DNA of 64,000 bases from JBBQXH01 sp963710975 (GCA_963710975.1 CAVQCG010000003.1:434001-498000); one strand, 5' to 3'; positions 45,401-54,888 are shown, counted from the first letter of the stretch. Translations and numbers: made by a program. The notes: generated from the letters alone by a model not told the origin.

Positions 45401-46786
45401 CTACGTGGTCAGGTCGCTCGCCATCTCCTCGAAGACCTCCACGTATCGGTCGCAGTCGGCGAAGGAATGGGTGACCGAGAGCGTCCACTCTTCCTCGCGG
45501 CCAGGGGTCATGAAGATGCCGCGGTTCATGTTGTAGAGCCAGGCCAGGTCGGCCAGGTCGGCATCCTGGTTCTCCTTGAAGGTCTCGTAGTCGACGATCT
45601 TCTTCGGCGAGAACGTGACGCAGCCCTTCGAGCCGACACCGACCGCGTAGCCGGGGAGGTTGTGCTTCTCGATCACGGCTTCGCAGCCCTTCAGCAGGTG
45701 GTCGTTGAGCGCGTCGAGGTGGTCGTACGCCTCGGGTGTCAGCACCTCGAACAGGCTTGCCCGAGCGGCGGCCATCGAGAGCGGGTTCCCGTTGTACGTG
45801 CCGACCTGGTAGACGCTGCCGTTCTCGACGACCTCCATGACCTCCTCGCTCGCGCCGATCGCGCCCGATGGGAGCCCGCCGCCGAGTGCCTTTGCGAGCG
45901 TGACCATGTCCGGGAGAACGCCGAAGCGCTCGGTCGCCCCGCCCGCCGCGATGCAGAGCCCGGTCTTGACCTCGTCGAAGATGAGCACGATGCCGTGCTT
46001 CGAGGTCAGGTCGCGCACCGCCTCGAGGTATCCAGGCTCCGGCAGGACGACCCCAAGGTTCATCATGGCCGCCTCCATGATCACGCAGGCGGGCTTTCGG
46101 CCCTCCTCGATCAGCCGCTCGATCCGGTGCTCCATCGCGGTGACGTCGTTGAACGGCACCGGGATCGTCATGTCCACGACGGCCTGCGGAATGCCTGCGC
46201 CGTATGGCAGCGAGGCCAGGTTGTCCCGGTCGCCGATCTTGTCGTAGGGGACGCCGATCGAGACCATCACGTAGTCGTGATGGCCGTGGTAGGAGCCGAA
46301 GATCTTGACGATCGTGTCGCGCCCCGTGTAGGCACGAGCGATCCGGATCGCGTCCATCGTCGCCTCGGAGCCCGAGTTCACGTAGCGCCACCGCGGCAGG
46401 CCCCAGCGGCGGGCGAGCTCCTCGCCGACGACGATGTCGTCCTCGACGGGCGCCGCGAAGTGCGTGCCGAGCGCGACCCGCTCCGAGACGGCCTTCGAGA
46501 TCGCGGGGTGGCCGTGGCCCTGAACCATCGAGCCGAATCCGTTGTGGAAGTCGAGCATGACGTTGCCGTCGACGTCCCACACGCGCGGGCCGTCGCCCTT
46601 CGCCAGGTACATGGGCCACGGGTCGCGAACCTGGTACGAGGAGGAAACGCCGTTCGCGAGCGTCTTGTGAGCGCGCTCGTACATCTCGTGGGAGCCCGGT
46701 GTCCGGTCGTCGAGCCTACGCTCCTCCCGCGTCGTCAACTCGCGGATCCGCTCCCTGTCGATCTCAACCGGCGTCCGTGTAGCCAT
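45401..46786 (-). CDS. Class III aminotransferase, glutamate-1-semialdehyde aminomutase-like
   Basis: This 461-residue fold-type I PLP enzyme has NGVSSSYQVRDPWPMYLAKG at the start, VNSGSEATMDAIRIARAYTG for phosphate binding, SYHGHHD, LIFDEVKTGL with the key aspartate, and the Schiff-base lysine in TLAKALGGGLPSGAIG near residue 285. It resembles GSA aminomutase but sits with glutamate dehydrogenase and a MOSC gene rather than heme genes, and has an extended N-terminus. A catabolic aminotransferase is more likely than tetrapyrrole synthesis. The stop of the MOSC gene is two bases from its ATG, so the two are co-translated. Confidence 0.88.
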   Translation of the reverse strand: MATRTPVEIDRERIRELTTREERRLDDRTPGSHEMYERAHKTLANGVSSSYQVRDPWPMYLAKGDGPRVWDVDGNVMLDFHNGFGSMVQGHGHPAISKAVSERVALGTHFAAPVEDDIVVGEELARRWGLPRWRYVNSGSEATMDAIRIARAYTGRDTIVKIFGSYHGHHDYVMVSIGVPYDKIGDRDNLASLPYGAGIPQAVVDMTIPVPFNDVTAMEHRIERLIEEGRKPACVIMEAAMMNLGVVLPEPGYLEAVRDLTSKHGIVLIFDEVKTGLCIAAGGATERFGVLPDMVTLAKALGGGLPSGAIGASEEVMEVVENGSVYQVGTYNGNPLSMAAARASLFEVLTPEAYDHLDALNDHLLKGCEAVIEKHNLPGYAVGVGSKGCVTFSPKKIVDYETFKENQDADLADLAWLYNMNRGIFMTPGREEEWTLSVTHSFADCDRYVEVFEEMASDLTT

Positions 46787-46788
46787 GA

Positions 46789-47565
46789 TCAGTCCTCCCC
46801 GACGAATTCGACCCGGTCGCCGACGCGAACCCGGCCAGGTTTCTCGACGTCGCCGTAGACGCCGAAGTCGATGTTCTTGCCCTCTCGCAGACCGCGGTAG
46901 TTCTTGATGACCCGGAGCGTGTCCAGGTCGCGCTCACCCGTGGACGGGTCGCGGGTCGTCGTCGCGCAGCGTGGCACCGGGCCACCGATCCGCACCGTCG
47001 CCTCGCCGACCTTGAACAGACTGCCGTTCCAGGTGTCCTCCTCGTGCGGTTCGCAACCGTCGAGCCCGATGAGCATGCGGAACCGGCGCTCGTCGACGGG
47101 GTCGTCCCGTCGCGCCTCCCTACGCAGCTTCTCGACCGAGGCGTCTGACAGGAAGGTCACCGTCTGGACGTCGCACGCGTCGCCGGGGCGGTTGGCACGC
47201 ATGAGGCGGAGCCCCTTGCCCGTGTAGCGACTCAGCGCGTCACCGAACGGCCCCTCGACGACCCGTCCCGTGACTGGGCGGCCGTAGAAGTCCGTCGTCA
47301 CCTCGTCACCCTCCGCTGTAGCGCTCCCCTCGACGGTCGTACCGTCCGGGAAGTCGAGGACGAGCCATTCGCGGGCTGCGTCGTAGTCCGGCCGGATGCG
47401 GACGAGCGGTCCGTGGTCGATTCCGCTGAAGAGAAACCCGACGCGGTCGACGAGGTAGAAGCGGCGATTCTCCGGCGCGCCGCGCTCGTCCAGCTCGATC
47501 TCCTCGGGATGCAGCAGTCCGAGCCCCTTGACGGGCGTGACCGAGAGCCGCGAGACAGTCCTCAC
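46789..47565 (-). CDS. MOSC domain-containing protein
   Basis: This 258-residue protein has an N-terminal MOSC_N beta-barrel (VSRLSVTPVKGLGLLHPEEI, then NRRFYLVDRVGFLFSG) and a C-terminal MOSC domain. The conserved cysteine lies in GGPVPRCATTTRDP near residue 201, and it ends in VRVGDRVEFVGED. MOSC proteins bind sulfurated molybdenum cofactor (amidoxime-reducing component, YcbX-like) or deliver sulfur. No partner reductase is visible in the window. It precedes the GSA-type aminotransferase. Confidence 0.9.
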   Translation of the reverse strand: MRTVSRLSVTPVKGLGLLHPEEIELDERGAPENRRFYLVDRVGFLFSGIDHGPLVRIRPDYDAAREWLVLDFPDGTTVEGSATAEGDEVTTDFYGRPVTGRVVEGPFGDALSRYTGKGLRLMRANRPGDACDVQTVTFLSDASVEKLRREARRDDPVDERRFRMLIGLDGCEPHEEDTWNGSLFKVGEATVRIGGPVPRCATTTRDPSTGERDLDTLRVIKNYRGLREGKNIDFGVYGDVEKPGRVRVGDRVEFVGED

Positions 47566-47580
47566 TCGACGCAGGGTACG

Positions 47581-48097
47581 TCATCGAGGGGTGGGGGCGG
47601 TGGCCGTGCCGAGCTCCACCAGGCGCCGCTCGAGCAGGCGTCGCTCAGCGTCGTCACGGACGAGCGCCAGTGCGCGCTGGTAGGCGTCGCGGGCCTCTGC
47701 GGTGCGCCCGAGGCGCCGGAGCAGCTCGCCCCTCGTCGAATGCAGGTACCGGTACTCGCCCGTCGTCAAGCTGGGGAGGGCCGTGGCGGTGAGGCGGGCG
47801 AGCTCGCCATAGAGAGCGGCGATCTGAGCCCAGTTGCGCGGCTCGTCGGCATGCAGGGACGCGATCGCCACCTGCACGCCTTCGGAACCGCATCCGTGCA
47901 GAGCGAGAGCCCGGTCGAGCTCCGCCCGGCGATCTGCGCCGTGTCCCAGAGCGAGCGGTCCTGATCGGCGAGCAGCACCAGGTCACCGTCCCGAAATCGA
48001 GCCTCTTGGCGGGCGTCGTGCAGCATCATCATCGCCAGCAGGTCGTGTACCTCCGGCTCGTCGGGCATCAGCCTGGCGAGCAGGCTCAGGACATCAC
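47581..48097 (-). pseudogene. Remnant of an ECF42-type sigma factor (C-terminal part only)
   Basis: Two out-of-frame pieces match the long C-terminal extension of ECF42-group sigma factors. One runs SLLARLMPDEPEVHDLLAMM to DQDRSLWDTAQIAG. The other runs LDRALALHGCG to YLHSTRGELLRRLGRTAEA. The junction near 47925 needs a missing base, and about 25 residues usually present between LARLTG and RYLHSTRGELL are absent. The whole DNA-binding sigma2/sigma4 part is missing, because the remnant begins right after the enoyl-CoA hydratase stop. It is non-functional as it stands and lies between two healthy genes of the same strand. Confidence 0.75.
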
Positions 48098-48904
48098 CTA
48101 TGCGTCTTCGTACCGGCCGTCCCGCCAGGCGAGCGCCGCCTTGAGCCCCTGCTCGGCGGCGATCCGGTTGAACTCTCGCCCCTCGGGGGTCTCGGTCGCG
48201 TTCAGGATCGCCGAGATCTCGAGGTTCGCATTCACGGCCTGTCGGAGCCCCATGGCCTCGCTCGCCCGGACGAGCGCAAGCTTCGTCAGCCGGAGGACTG
48301 GGAGCGGGGTGGGGGCGATCTTGCGTACGAGCTCTCCGACCGCGGTCTCGAGCTCGTCTGCTGGAACCGCACGGTTGACGAGCCCGCGCCGCTCGGCCTC
48401 CGCTGCGTCCATCGTGTCGCCGGTGAGGAGCAGCTCGTTCGTCTTCTTCTCGCCGAGGACGAACGGCATGAGGAGGGTAACCGGGCCTGATCCGAAGCGG
48501 ATCTCCGGCTCGCCGAAGCGGGCGTCCTCCGTCGCGACGACGAGGTCACAGGCCATCGCGAGCTCGCACGCTCCGCCGAGACACCAGCCGCGCACCGCCG
48601 CGATCGTCGGCTTCTCGAGCGTCCGGAGGCGCATGGTCACCTCGATGTCCGCGGAGAGAACCTCGCGCCAGCCGCCGGCCGACGTCATGCCCGCGTCCTC
48701 GCCGATATCGAAGCCCGCGGAGAAGGCGCGACCTGCTCCCGTCAGGACGATCACCTTCACCTCGTCGTCGGCGAGCGCCGAGTCCATCGCCGCATGGAGC
48801 TCGGCGACCATCTCCTTCGTCAGGGCGTTCAGCTTGTCAGGCCGGTTCAGGGTCATCCAGCCCGCCGGCCCACGGCGCTCGTAAAGGACGAGCGATTCGC
48901 TCAT
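48098..48904 (-). CDS. Enoyl-CoA hydratase/isomerase family protein
   Basis: This is a 268-residue crotonase-fold enzyme. It has LNRPDKLNALTKEMVAELH at the N-terminus, the oxyanion-hole loop GAGRAFSAGFDIGED near 56-70, VRGWCLGGACELAMACDLVV near 104-123, and a glutamate in ARFGEPEIRFGSGPV. It would hydrate or isomerise enoyl-CoA in fatty-acid or amino-acid oxidation. Its ATG overlaps the stop of the acyl-CoA synthetase gene, so it is likely to act on that enzyme's product. A decayed sigma-factor gene follows immediately. Confidence 0.93.
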   Translation of the reverse strand: MSESLVLYERRGPAGWMTLNRPDKLNALTKEMVAELHAAMDSALADDEVKVIVLTGAGRAFSAGFDIGEDAGMTSAGGWREVLSADIEVTMRLRTLEKPTIAAVRGWCLGGACELAMACDLVVATEDARFGEPEIRFGSGPVTLLMPFVLGEKKTNELLLTGDTMDAAEAERRGLVNRAVPADELETAVGELVRKIAPTPLPVLRLTKLALVRASEAMGLRQAVNANLEISAILNATETPEGREFNRIAAEQGLKAALAWRDGRYEDA

Positions 48905-50958
48905 GTAGCGCTCCTCAGATCGACGACGACAAGCGCGTCGACGGCAGTCGCGCCGTCGGCGCTCAGGATGAGGGGATTGATGTCACAGGCAGCGATCTCG
49001 GGATGCTCGGTCGCCAGCCGTCCGACTGCGACCACGACGCCTGCGAGCGCGTCCAGCGCCTCGTCCGAGGCAATGGCCGCGAGGCCGGGCGCATCCCGCA
49101 CGAGCTCGCGCGCGAGCTCGGGATCGATCGGCGCGAGGCACACCGCGGCGAGAGACAATGCCTCGACCGCCGCTCCGCCGAGACCGACGGCGACGACGGG
49201 GCCGTACTCTCGGTCGCGGGCCATGCCGCAGAGCACCTCGATCCCGCCCGGCAGCTGCCGGGCAACGAGAACTCGGCCGCCCAGTCGCCCCGCGGCTATG
49301 GCGGCCGCCTCCGGCGTCTCGATCCCGAGGGCGACACCACCGCCGGCAGCCTTGTGCGCGGGCCCGTCGACCTTGACGACGACCGGGCATCCGATCTCTG
49401 CAGCTGCCTGGGCGGCCTCCTCGGGGCTCGCCGCCCGCCGGCGCGGGGCGAAGCCGATGCCGTAGCGCTCGAGGACGAGGGCTGACTCGTGCTCGGGGAG
49501 GAGGCCATCCCGCAGGAGCCCGGCGAGGTCGACCGGATCCCCGATCTCGGCACGCGGACGGGGTTTCCACCGCGCCACGGCGGCGAGCGCGCGGAGGCCG
49601 TGTGCCGTCCCGCGGAGCAGCGGCAGGTCACGGTCACGAGCGAGAGTCGCGATCCGATCCGGTGGGTCGGTGGCATGCACCGACGTGACTGCGGGAACGA
49701 CACCGGTGCCCTCGACGGCGTCGGCCAGCGAACGAACGATCATCTCGCACCAGACTTCCTCGCTAGCGCCCCGGAAGCGGGAGAGATCGACCTGCGCGAG
49801 CAGGATGTCGTAGGCCCCGGACTTTGCGAGCAGCGAGAGCGAGCGAGGGTAGACGACTGTCTCGTCGGCGATCGCCCACGCATCGAGCGGATTGCCGGGA
49901 GCGATGAAGTTCGGGAACTCCGCACGGAGAGCCGCCGCCACGCTCTCGGGCAGCGGCTCGAACGGGAGGCCCACGGCGTCACCCTGGTCGGCGAGGAGCG
50001 CACATTCCCCGCCCGACTCGGAGACTGCCGCAACCCGTCTGCCCGCCGGGCGGCGGCCGCGGCCGAGGACTTCGAGCGTCTCGAACATGTCGTGCAGGTC
50101 TTCCACCTCGATGGCTCCGTAGCGGCGGAGGACGGCCGAGAAGGCCCGGGCCGAGCCGACCAGCGCACCCGTATGGGCCAGCGTCGCTCGCGCCGCGGCC
50201 TCGGAGCGCCCGACCTTGAGGCAGACGACGGGCTTCTCCCTCTCGGCAGCCCGCTCGAGTGCTGCCATGAACGCGCCGGGCCGGCGCACCGTCTCGAGGA
50301 AGAGCCCGATGGCGTGGGTGCCGTCGTCTCCCACGAGGAAGCCGAGGAGGTCGGCCGCATCGCGGCTCGCCTCGCCGCCGGATGAGACGACGCAGCGGAA
50401 TCCGATCCGCGGGCCACAGGCGATGAACGCGTCTCCCACCGAGCCGGACTGCACGACCACTGCGACGTGTCCCGGCAGGAACGTGTCGGGGACGGTTCCG
50501 ATCCATGTCGACGGTCCGCCCGGGCACGCCACTCCCATGCAGTTCGGCCCGACGAACGCGGCTCCGGCCTCGCGAGCGAGCGCACCCAGCTCGGCGATGA
50601 GCCCCGGCCCGTCCGCGCCCGCCTCCGCGCCGACGCCCGGGACGATGAACGATCGGACGCCTGCGGCGAGCCCATCGCGGAGAGCGTCCACGACCCGTGT
50701 GTGCGAGACGAGCAGCAGCGCCAGCTCGGGCACGAAGGGGGCGGCCGCGATCGAGGGAACACACGGCCTGCCGGCGATCTCGGTCCGGTTCGGGTTGACG
50801 AGCACGACGTCTCTGCCGCCCGCGTGGGCACCTTCGATCGGCCGCAGGTTGCGCTCCGACGCCCCCACGATCGCGAGCGAGCGCGGGAAGACGAGGGGGC
50901 GGATTCCGGCGCGAAGCGTTTTCTCGTCGTGGATTTCCGTCACGGGAGCCGTCATCAT
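48901..50958 (-). CDS. Acyl-CoA synthetase (NDP-forming), fused alpha-beta
   Basis: This is a 685-residue fused acyl-CoA synthetase of the ADP-forming/succinyl-CoA-ligase superfamily. The CoA-binding domain starts PLVFPRSLAIVGASERNL. Succinyl-CoA-ligase-like domains follow, with the phosphohistidine motif LAHTGALVGSARA near residue 300. The C-terminal ATP-grasp domain (about 480-680) contains CPVVVKVDGPAHKAAGGGV. I use ATG 50958 (or 50955); longer readings run through the divergent thioesterase promoter. It activates or releases acyl groups as CoA esters; its chain preference is unknown. It heads the reverse-strand operon with enoyl-CoA hydratase. Confidence 0.92.
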   Translation of the reverse strand: MMTAPVTEIHDEKTLRAGIRPLVFPRSLAIVGASERNLRPIEGAHAGGRDVVLVNPNRTEIAGRPCVPSIAAAPFVPELALLLVSHTRVVDALRDGLAAGVRSFIVPGVGAEAGADGPGLIAELGALAREAGAAFVGPNCMGVACPGGPSTWIGTVPDTFLPGHVAVVVQSGSVGDAFIACGPRIGFRCVVSSGGEASRDAADLLGFLVGDDGTHAIGLFLETVRRPGAFMAALERAAEREKPVVCLKVGRSEAAARATLAHTGALVGSARAFSAVLRRYGAIEVEDLHDMFETLEVLGRGRRPAGRRVAAVSESGGECALLADQGDAVGLPFEPLPESVAAALRAEFPNFIAPGNPLDAWAIADETVVYPRSLSLLAKSGAYDILLAQVDLSRFRGASEEVWCEMIVRSLADAVEGTGVVPAVTSVHATDPPDRIATLARDRDLPLLRGTAHGLRALAAVARWKPRPRAEIGDPVDLAGLLRDGLLPEHESALVLERYGIGFAPRRRAASPEEAAQAAAEIGCPVVVKVDGPAHKAAGGGVALGIETPEAAAIAAGRLGGRVLVARQLPGGIEVLCGMARDREYGPVVAVGLGGAAVEALSLAAVCLAPIDPELARELVRDAPGLAAIASDEALDALAGVVVAVGRLATEHPEIAACDINPLILSADGATAVDALVVVDLRSAT

Positions 50959-50977
50959 CCCGCCTCGGAGGAGACCC

Positions 50978-51376
50978 TTGCACGAGAAGCGCATCGAGAT
51001 CAGGTGGCGGGACATGGACGCGTACCGCCACGTCAACAACGCCGTGTACCTGTCGTACCTCGAGGAGGTGCGCGACGAGTGGCTCGAACGGGTTCTCGGC
51101 AACGCGGACTCGCCGTGGGACTTCGTGCTCGCTCGGGTTGCGATCGACTACAGGCGTGAGCTGCGCCAGGAGGACGATCTGGTCATCGCCCGCTGCCGGC
51201 TCGACCGCATCGGCACCTCGAGCGTCCGAACCCGCGAGGAGCTCCTGCTCCTCGACGGCACCGTTTCTGCCGAGGCGGAGGCGGTGCTCGTCGCTCGAAG
51301 CATCGGCGAGGCCGGCTCGCGTCCACTCCGGCCGGCCGAGCGCGCCGCGTTCGAGGCCGAGGATCGTGGTGCTTGA
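50978..51376 (+). CDS. Hotdog-fold acyl-CoA thioesterase (YbgC/FadM-like)
   Basis: This 132-residue single hotdog domain has the 4-hydroxybenzoyl-CoA thioesterase-type motif RWRDMDAYRHVNNAVYLSYL, whose D-x3-H-V-N arrangement holds the catalytic aspartate. FVLARVAIDYRRELRQEDDL forms the central strand. The start is TTG 50978, four to five bases after GGAGGAG. It is divergent from the NDP-forming acyl-CoA synthetase (19 bases between the starts) and overlaps the next flavoprotein gene. CoA-thioester metabolism is the shared theme. Confidence 0.9.
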   Translation: MHEKRIEIRWRDMDAYRHVNNAVYLSYLEEVRDEWLERVLGNADSPWDFVLARVAIDYRRELRQEDDLVIARCRLDRIGTSSVRTREELLLLDGTVSAEAEAVLVARSIGEAGSRPLRPAERAAFEAEDRGA

Positions 51377-53256
51377 CCACCTCTTCGAGCCACTCGCGCT
51401 CGGCCCAGCCGAGATCCCGAACCGGATCGTCTCGACGTCCCATCAGACGAACCTCGTGCGCGACCATCTTCCGACGCCTGAGTTCGTCGCCTACCACGAG
51501 GCGCGCGCGCGCGGCGGCGTCGGGCTGATCGTCCTCGAGGCGACGGCAATCCACGAATCCGGCCTGCTCCACCCGCATTCGCTCGCCGGGTACCGGGACG
51601 AGATCGTCGATGGCTACCGCCAGGTCGCGACTGCCGTACGGCCGCACGGAACACGACTCTTCGTCCAGCTCTTCCACGGCGGGCGGGAGCAGATCGCGAG
51701 CGCACCGAGGGCTCCCGCACTGGCACCGTCGGCGATTCCGAGCCAGCGCTTCGGCACCGAGCCGCGAGCGATGCGCGAGGTGGAGATCGAATCCATCGTC
51801 GCGGGCTACGCACGTGGCGCCGAGCTCGCGGCCGAGGCCGGGCTCGACGGTGTCGAGATCTCCGCTGCGCACAACTACCTGGTCGCGCAGTTCTTCACCC
51901 CCTCCCTGAACCGCAGGGACGATCGCTGGGCCGCCGGTCCCGGGTTCCTCCTTGCCGTCGTCGAGGCAGTGCGCCGGGCCGCTCCGGGAATCGCGCTCGG
52001 CGTCCGGTTCTCGGCGGACTCCGTTGCGGCACAGGGCGTTGCGGCAGAGCTGGCGGGCCGGGTCGACTACCTGAGCCTCGCCATGGGGGAGTCGTCGACG
52101 TATCGGGGCTCGACGGGGATCGCCCCGCCCGCGCCGACGCCCGAAAACGCGATCGAGAACATGACGGAGTCGTTCCGGGTCGGGCTGCCGATCATCGCCA
52201 CCACTCGCATCGTCGATCCGGGCGAAGCGGATCGATTGATTGCCGAGCGTCGCGCGGACGCCGTCGGAATGACCCGCGCGCTGATCACCGATCCCGATCT
52301 TCCTCGCAAGTCGGCCGGCGGGCGGGCCGCCGAGATTCTCCGCTGCATCGGCTGCAACGCCTGCATCGCGCACTACCACGCCGGAACGCCGATCGGATGC
52401 TCGCAGAATCCCCGCACCGGACGTGAGCTGACGCTCCCGCGGGTGCAGCCGGCGTCACGGCGTCGTCGTGTCGTGATCGTCGGCGCCGGCCCGGCCGGGC
52501 TCGCGGCGGCTCTCGAGGCTCGGGGCGCACAGCACGAGGTCGTTCTCCTCGAGCGAAACGATCGGGTCGGAGGCCAGATGTTGCTCGCCGGCGCAGCACC
52601 GGGCCATGCAGAGACCGCCCGCGCCCTCGTCGGGAACTACGAGCGTCGTCTCGGAGGGATCGAGCTGAGGATGGGCGTCGAGCCTGATGCCGCAGCCGTC
52701 GCGGCACTCGAGCCGGACGTCGTCGTCGTGGCGACGGGCGCCCGCCCGTACGAACCGGAAGCCCCGCCCCACGGTGCCGTGCAGGCCTGGGATGTGCTCG
52801 CCGGCGTCGATCCCGGACGCCGAGGAGGTCGTCGTAGCCGACTGGGGTGGCGACCCCACGGGGCTCGCGGCCGCCGAGGTTCTGGCCACGCGCGGTCGCC
52901 GGGTGACGCTCGCCGTAGCCTCGGTGGCGGTCGGCGAGTCGCTCCACCAGTACACGCGAAACCTCGCCCTCGAGCGCCTCTACCGGGCAGGGGTTCGGAT
53001 CGAGCATCACGTCGAGATCGTGTCGGCGCAGGCCGGTGAGGCGTCGTTCCGGAACGTGTTCGCGCCAGATCAGACTGTCGTCATCGCGACTGGAGCGGTC
53101 GTTCTCGCGTTGGGGCGAGTTCCGAACGACCAGCTTGCTCCCGAGCTGGGCGCCCTCGGGCTGCGGATCGAGGAGGCAGGAGACTGCCGCAGCCCTCGGT
53201 CTCTCGAGGAGGCGACGCTCGAGGGAACGCTCGCCGCCCGGTCCGTCACCGCGTGA
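51366..53256 (+). CDS. OYE/4Fe-4S/FAD oxidoreductase, 2,4-dienoyl-CoA reductase-like (one frameshift near 52815)
   Basis: Repaired, this is a 629-residue three-cofactor reductase. The FMN barrel occupies residues 1-330 (FEPLALGPAEIPNRIVSTSH, LFVQLFHGGREQI, SAAHNYLVAQFFTPSLNRR). The cluster site CIGCNAC plus Cys 12 residues on lies near 331-349, and FAD/NAD Rossmann domains contain IVGAGPAGLAAALEARGA. This layout is that of bacterial FadH and relatives. The frame slips one base between AWDVLAGVDP and DAEEVVVADWGG, so the extra base is 52815 or a few bases earlier. The tandem GTG at 51366/51369 overlaps the thioesterase stop. Located beside acyl-CoA genes, it probably reduces an unsaturated acyl-CoA or enone; it differs from the amine-type paralogue at 24-26 kb. 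Confidence 0.9.
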
Positions 53257-53323
53257 GCGGCCCCGATTCCTTGGTTCGAGGTAGGTTGACCGGTTTCTTT
53301 CGACCGAAAGGGGGAACTGTCCC

Positions 53324-53809
53324 GTGGGGAATGCGACTGGAGCGTACGTGTACCAACCCGAAGAGGGCGAACTCCGGTGGATGGGAGAGACATCCACCTA
53401 TTTTCTTGCCACGGGAGAGCACACCGACGGGACGTTCACCCTTGTGGACGAGCAAGCGAAACGTGGAACGAGTGTCCCGCTTCACCTGCACCGGGATGAC
53501 AGAGAGTCCTTCTACGTGATCGAAGGCGAGATCACGATCTATGTCGGCGACCAGCCCGGGGTCCGGGCATCCGCTGGCTCGTTCGCACACATACCTGGTG
53601 GGACAGTTCACGGTTTCCGCGTCGAATCGGAGAATGCCCGTTACTCGATTCTCACGACACCGCGCCACGGGCAGTTCTACCGCGCGATCACATTGCCCTC
53701 GCGACCAGGAGGCTTGCCGCCGCTCGAGTCGATCGATGGGCCGCAGATCGAGAAAGCCTGCGAGGACTACGGCGTCGAGTTTGTCGGACCGTTGCCCGAG
53801 GAGGACTGA
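53324..53809 (+). CDS. Cupin domain protein
   Basis: This 161-residue single cupin has metal-site motifs PLHLHRDDRESFYVIEGEIT at about 49-68 (two His and one Glu) and SFAHIPGGTVHGFRV at about 86-100 (third His). These fit a cupin_2 quercetinase-like or regulatory protein. The GTG at 53324 follows AAAGGGGGAA by about eight bases. A small hairpin, CTTTC-GACC-GAAAG, lies just upstream. The substrate is unknown. Confidence 0.87.
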   Translation: MGNATGAYVYQPEEGELRWMGETSTYFLATGEHTDGTFTLVDEQAKRGTSVPLHLHRDDRESFYVIEGEITIYVGDQPGVRASAGSFAHIPGGTVHGFRVESENARYSILTTPRHGQFYRAITLPSRPGGLPPLESIDGPQIEKACEDYGVEFVGPLPEED

Positions 53810-53845
53810 CATCACACTCCGCGACGTGAGTCGCGGCGACGGGCT

Positions 53846-54001
53846 TCATGGAGCCTGCTGATCGTCGATCTCACGGCGGAGGCGTTCGGCCTTCCGCTTC
53901 TCGGGGGCAGGCGTGTGCGGGCCCGCCCCCGGGCGGACCGCGAGATTACGCCCCAGCGCGGGCGGCGAGAGCTTCTCCTTCTTCTTCCTGCGACGCTTCA
54001 T
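53846..54001 (-). CDS. Possible small basic protein overlapping the ATP-grasp gene
   Basis: This 51-codon frame begins MKRRRKKKEKLSPPALGRN and continues with a Pro/Gly-rich stretch and an acidic-basic helix (KRKAERLRREIDDQQAP). Its first 56 bases overlap the ATP-grasp gene in another frame, then it runs alone through the spacer to TGA at 53846. Third-position G+C is very high (about 43 of 51 codons), as in real genes here. No good ribosome binding site is seen, so translation would depend on coupling. I recognise no family. Confidence 0.45.
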   Translation of the reverse strand: MKRRRKKKEKLSPPALGRNLAVRPGAGPHTPAPEKRKAERLRREIDDQQAP

Positions 54002-54888
54002 CCATCCGAGCGTAGCGAGCGAGGGAGAGGACAGCTCGCTCGAAGACGTCGGTTCCGTCGAGCGAGTAGTCCTGAGTGAAGTCCGCGGCGCCGTTCAGCT
54101 CGAGGACGACGTAGCCGCCGTCGCCGTCCGGCAGGAGGTCGACTCCCACGAGATCGGCACCGATCGCGTACGACGCGCGGACGGCGAGATCGCGTGCGAG
54201 CGCCGGTGGGTCGACCGCTCGGCGGGTCGCCCCGAGTGAGACGTTCGTGCGCCACTCGCCGTGTCGCGCAACGCGCTCGACCGCGCCGACGACCTCGCCT
54301 CCGGCGACGACCAGCCGCAGATCGTGTCCGCGCGGGGGCACGAGCTCCTGGACGAGCGCGCCCTGCCGCTCGAACCACGGGCGCCGGCGGAGCGTGCGGA
54401 GGCCGCGGCGTAGCCCGAAGCGGTGCCGGACGACCGTCACGTCGCGTCCCCAACTCCCGAAGCGGGGCTTGAGAACGAGCGGGAGCTCGAGCCCGTGGCA
54501 TGCCTCCTCGTCGATGTGCGAGGTCACGTGGATGCGCAACACCGGCAGCGGCCAGGCGAAGCGCGGTGGTCAGCTTGTCGTGGGCCCCGAGCAAGGCACC
54601 GGGCCCGTTGAGGACTGTGACGCCTCCGTCCTCCAGCCTCCGGAGCGCCTCGATGCCGGGCTCGACCCCGTCCATCGTCGGGAGCACGTCGAGCCTGCCG
54701 AGAGCGACGTCCCCCGGGCGAAGGCGCCTTTCGGCGTCATTCGGGTCGATGATCGTCGCATCGATGCCGAGGCAGCGCGCTGCCTCGAGCAAACGTCGGT
54801 TGGTGGGTGTCAGTCGGCCGGCCACGATGGCAAAGCGCCGTGTGAAGCCGAACGGGTCGCGATAGCGTGAGAATCGGCTGAGCGTCAC
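53946..54888 (-). CDS. RimK-like ATP-grasp protein (one frameshift near 54525)
   Basis: Repaired, this is a 313-residue ATP-grasp ligase of the RimK/lysine-biosynthesis LysX type. The N-terminal domain has FAIVAGRLTPTNRRLLEAA. The ATP-grasp core has VLNGPGALLGAHDKL, PLVLKPRFGSWGRDV, LVQELVPPRGHDLRLVV, GADLVGVDLLPDGDGGYVVL and the metal-site ELNGAADFTQDY. Such enzymes form amide bonds with a carboxylate (often glutamate tails). One extra base near 54525 separates GVAHPR from TSHIDEEACHG. I chose the GTG at 54888, with AGGGGG five bases upstream, over GTG 54915. No peptide partner gene is recognised nearby. Confidence 0.83.

Noticed and set aside
45401..46786. Calling the class III aminotransferase hemL.
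   Set aside because: Its neighbours are glutamate dehydrogenase and a MOSC gene, not heme genes, and the N-terminus differs from typical GSA aminomutases.
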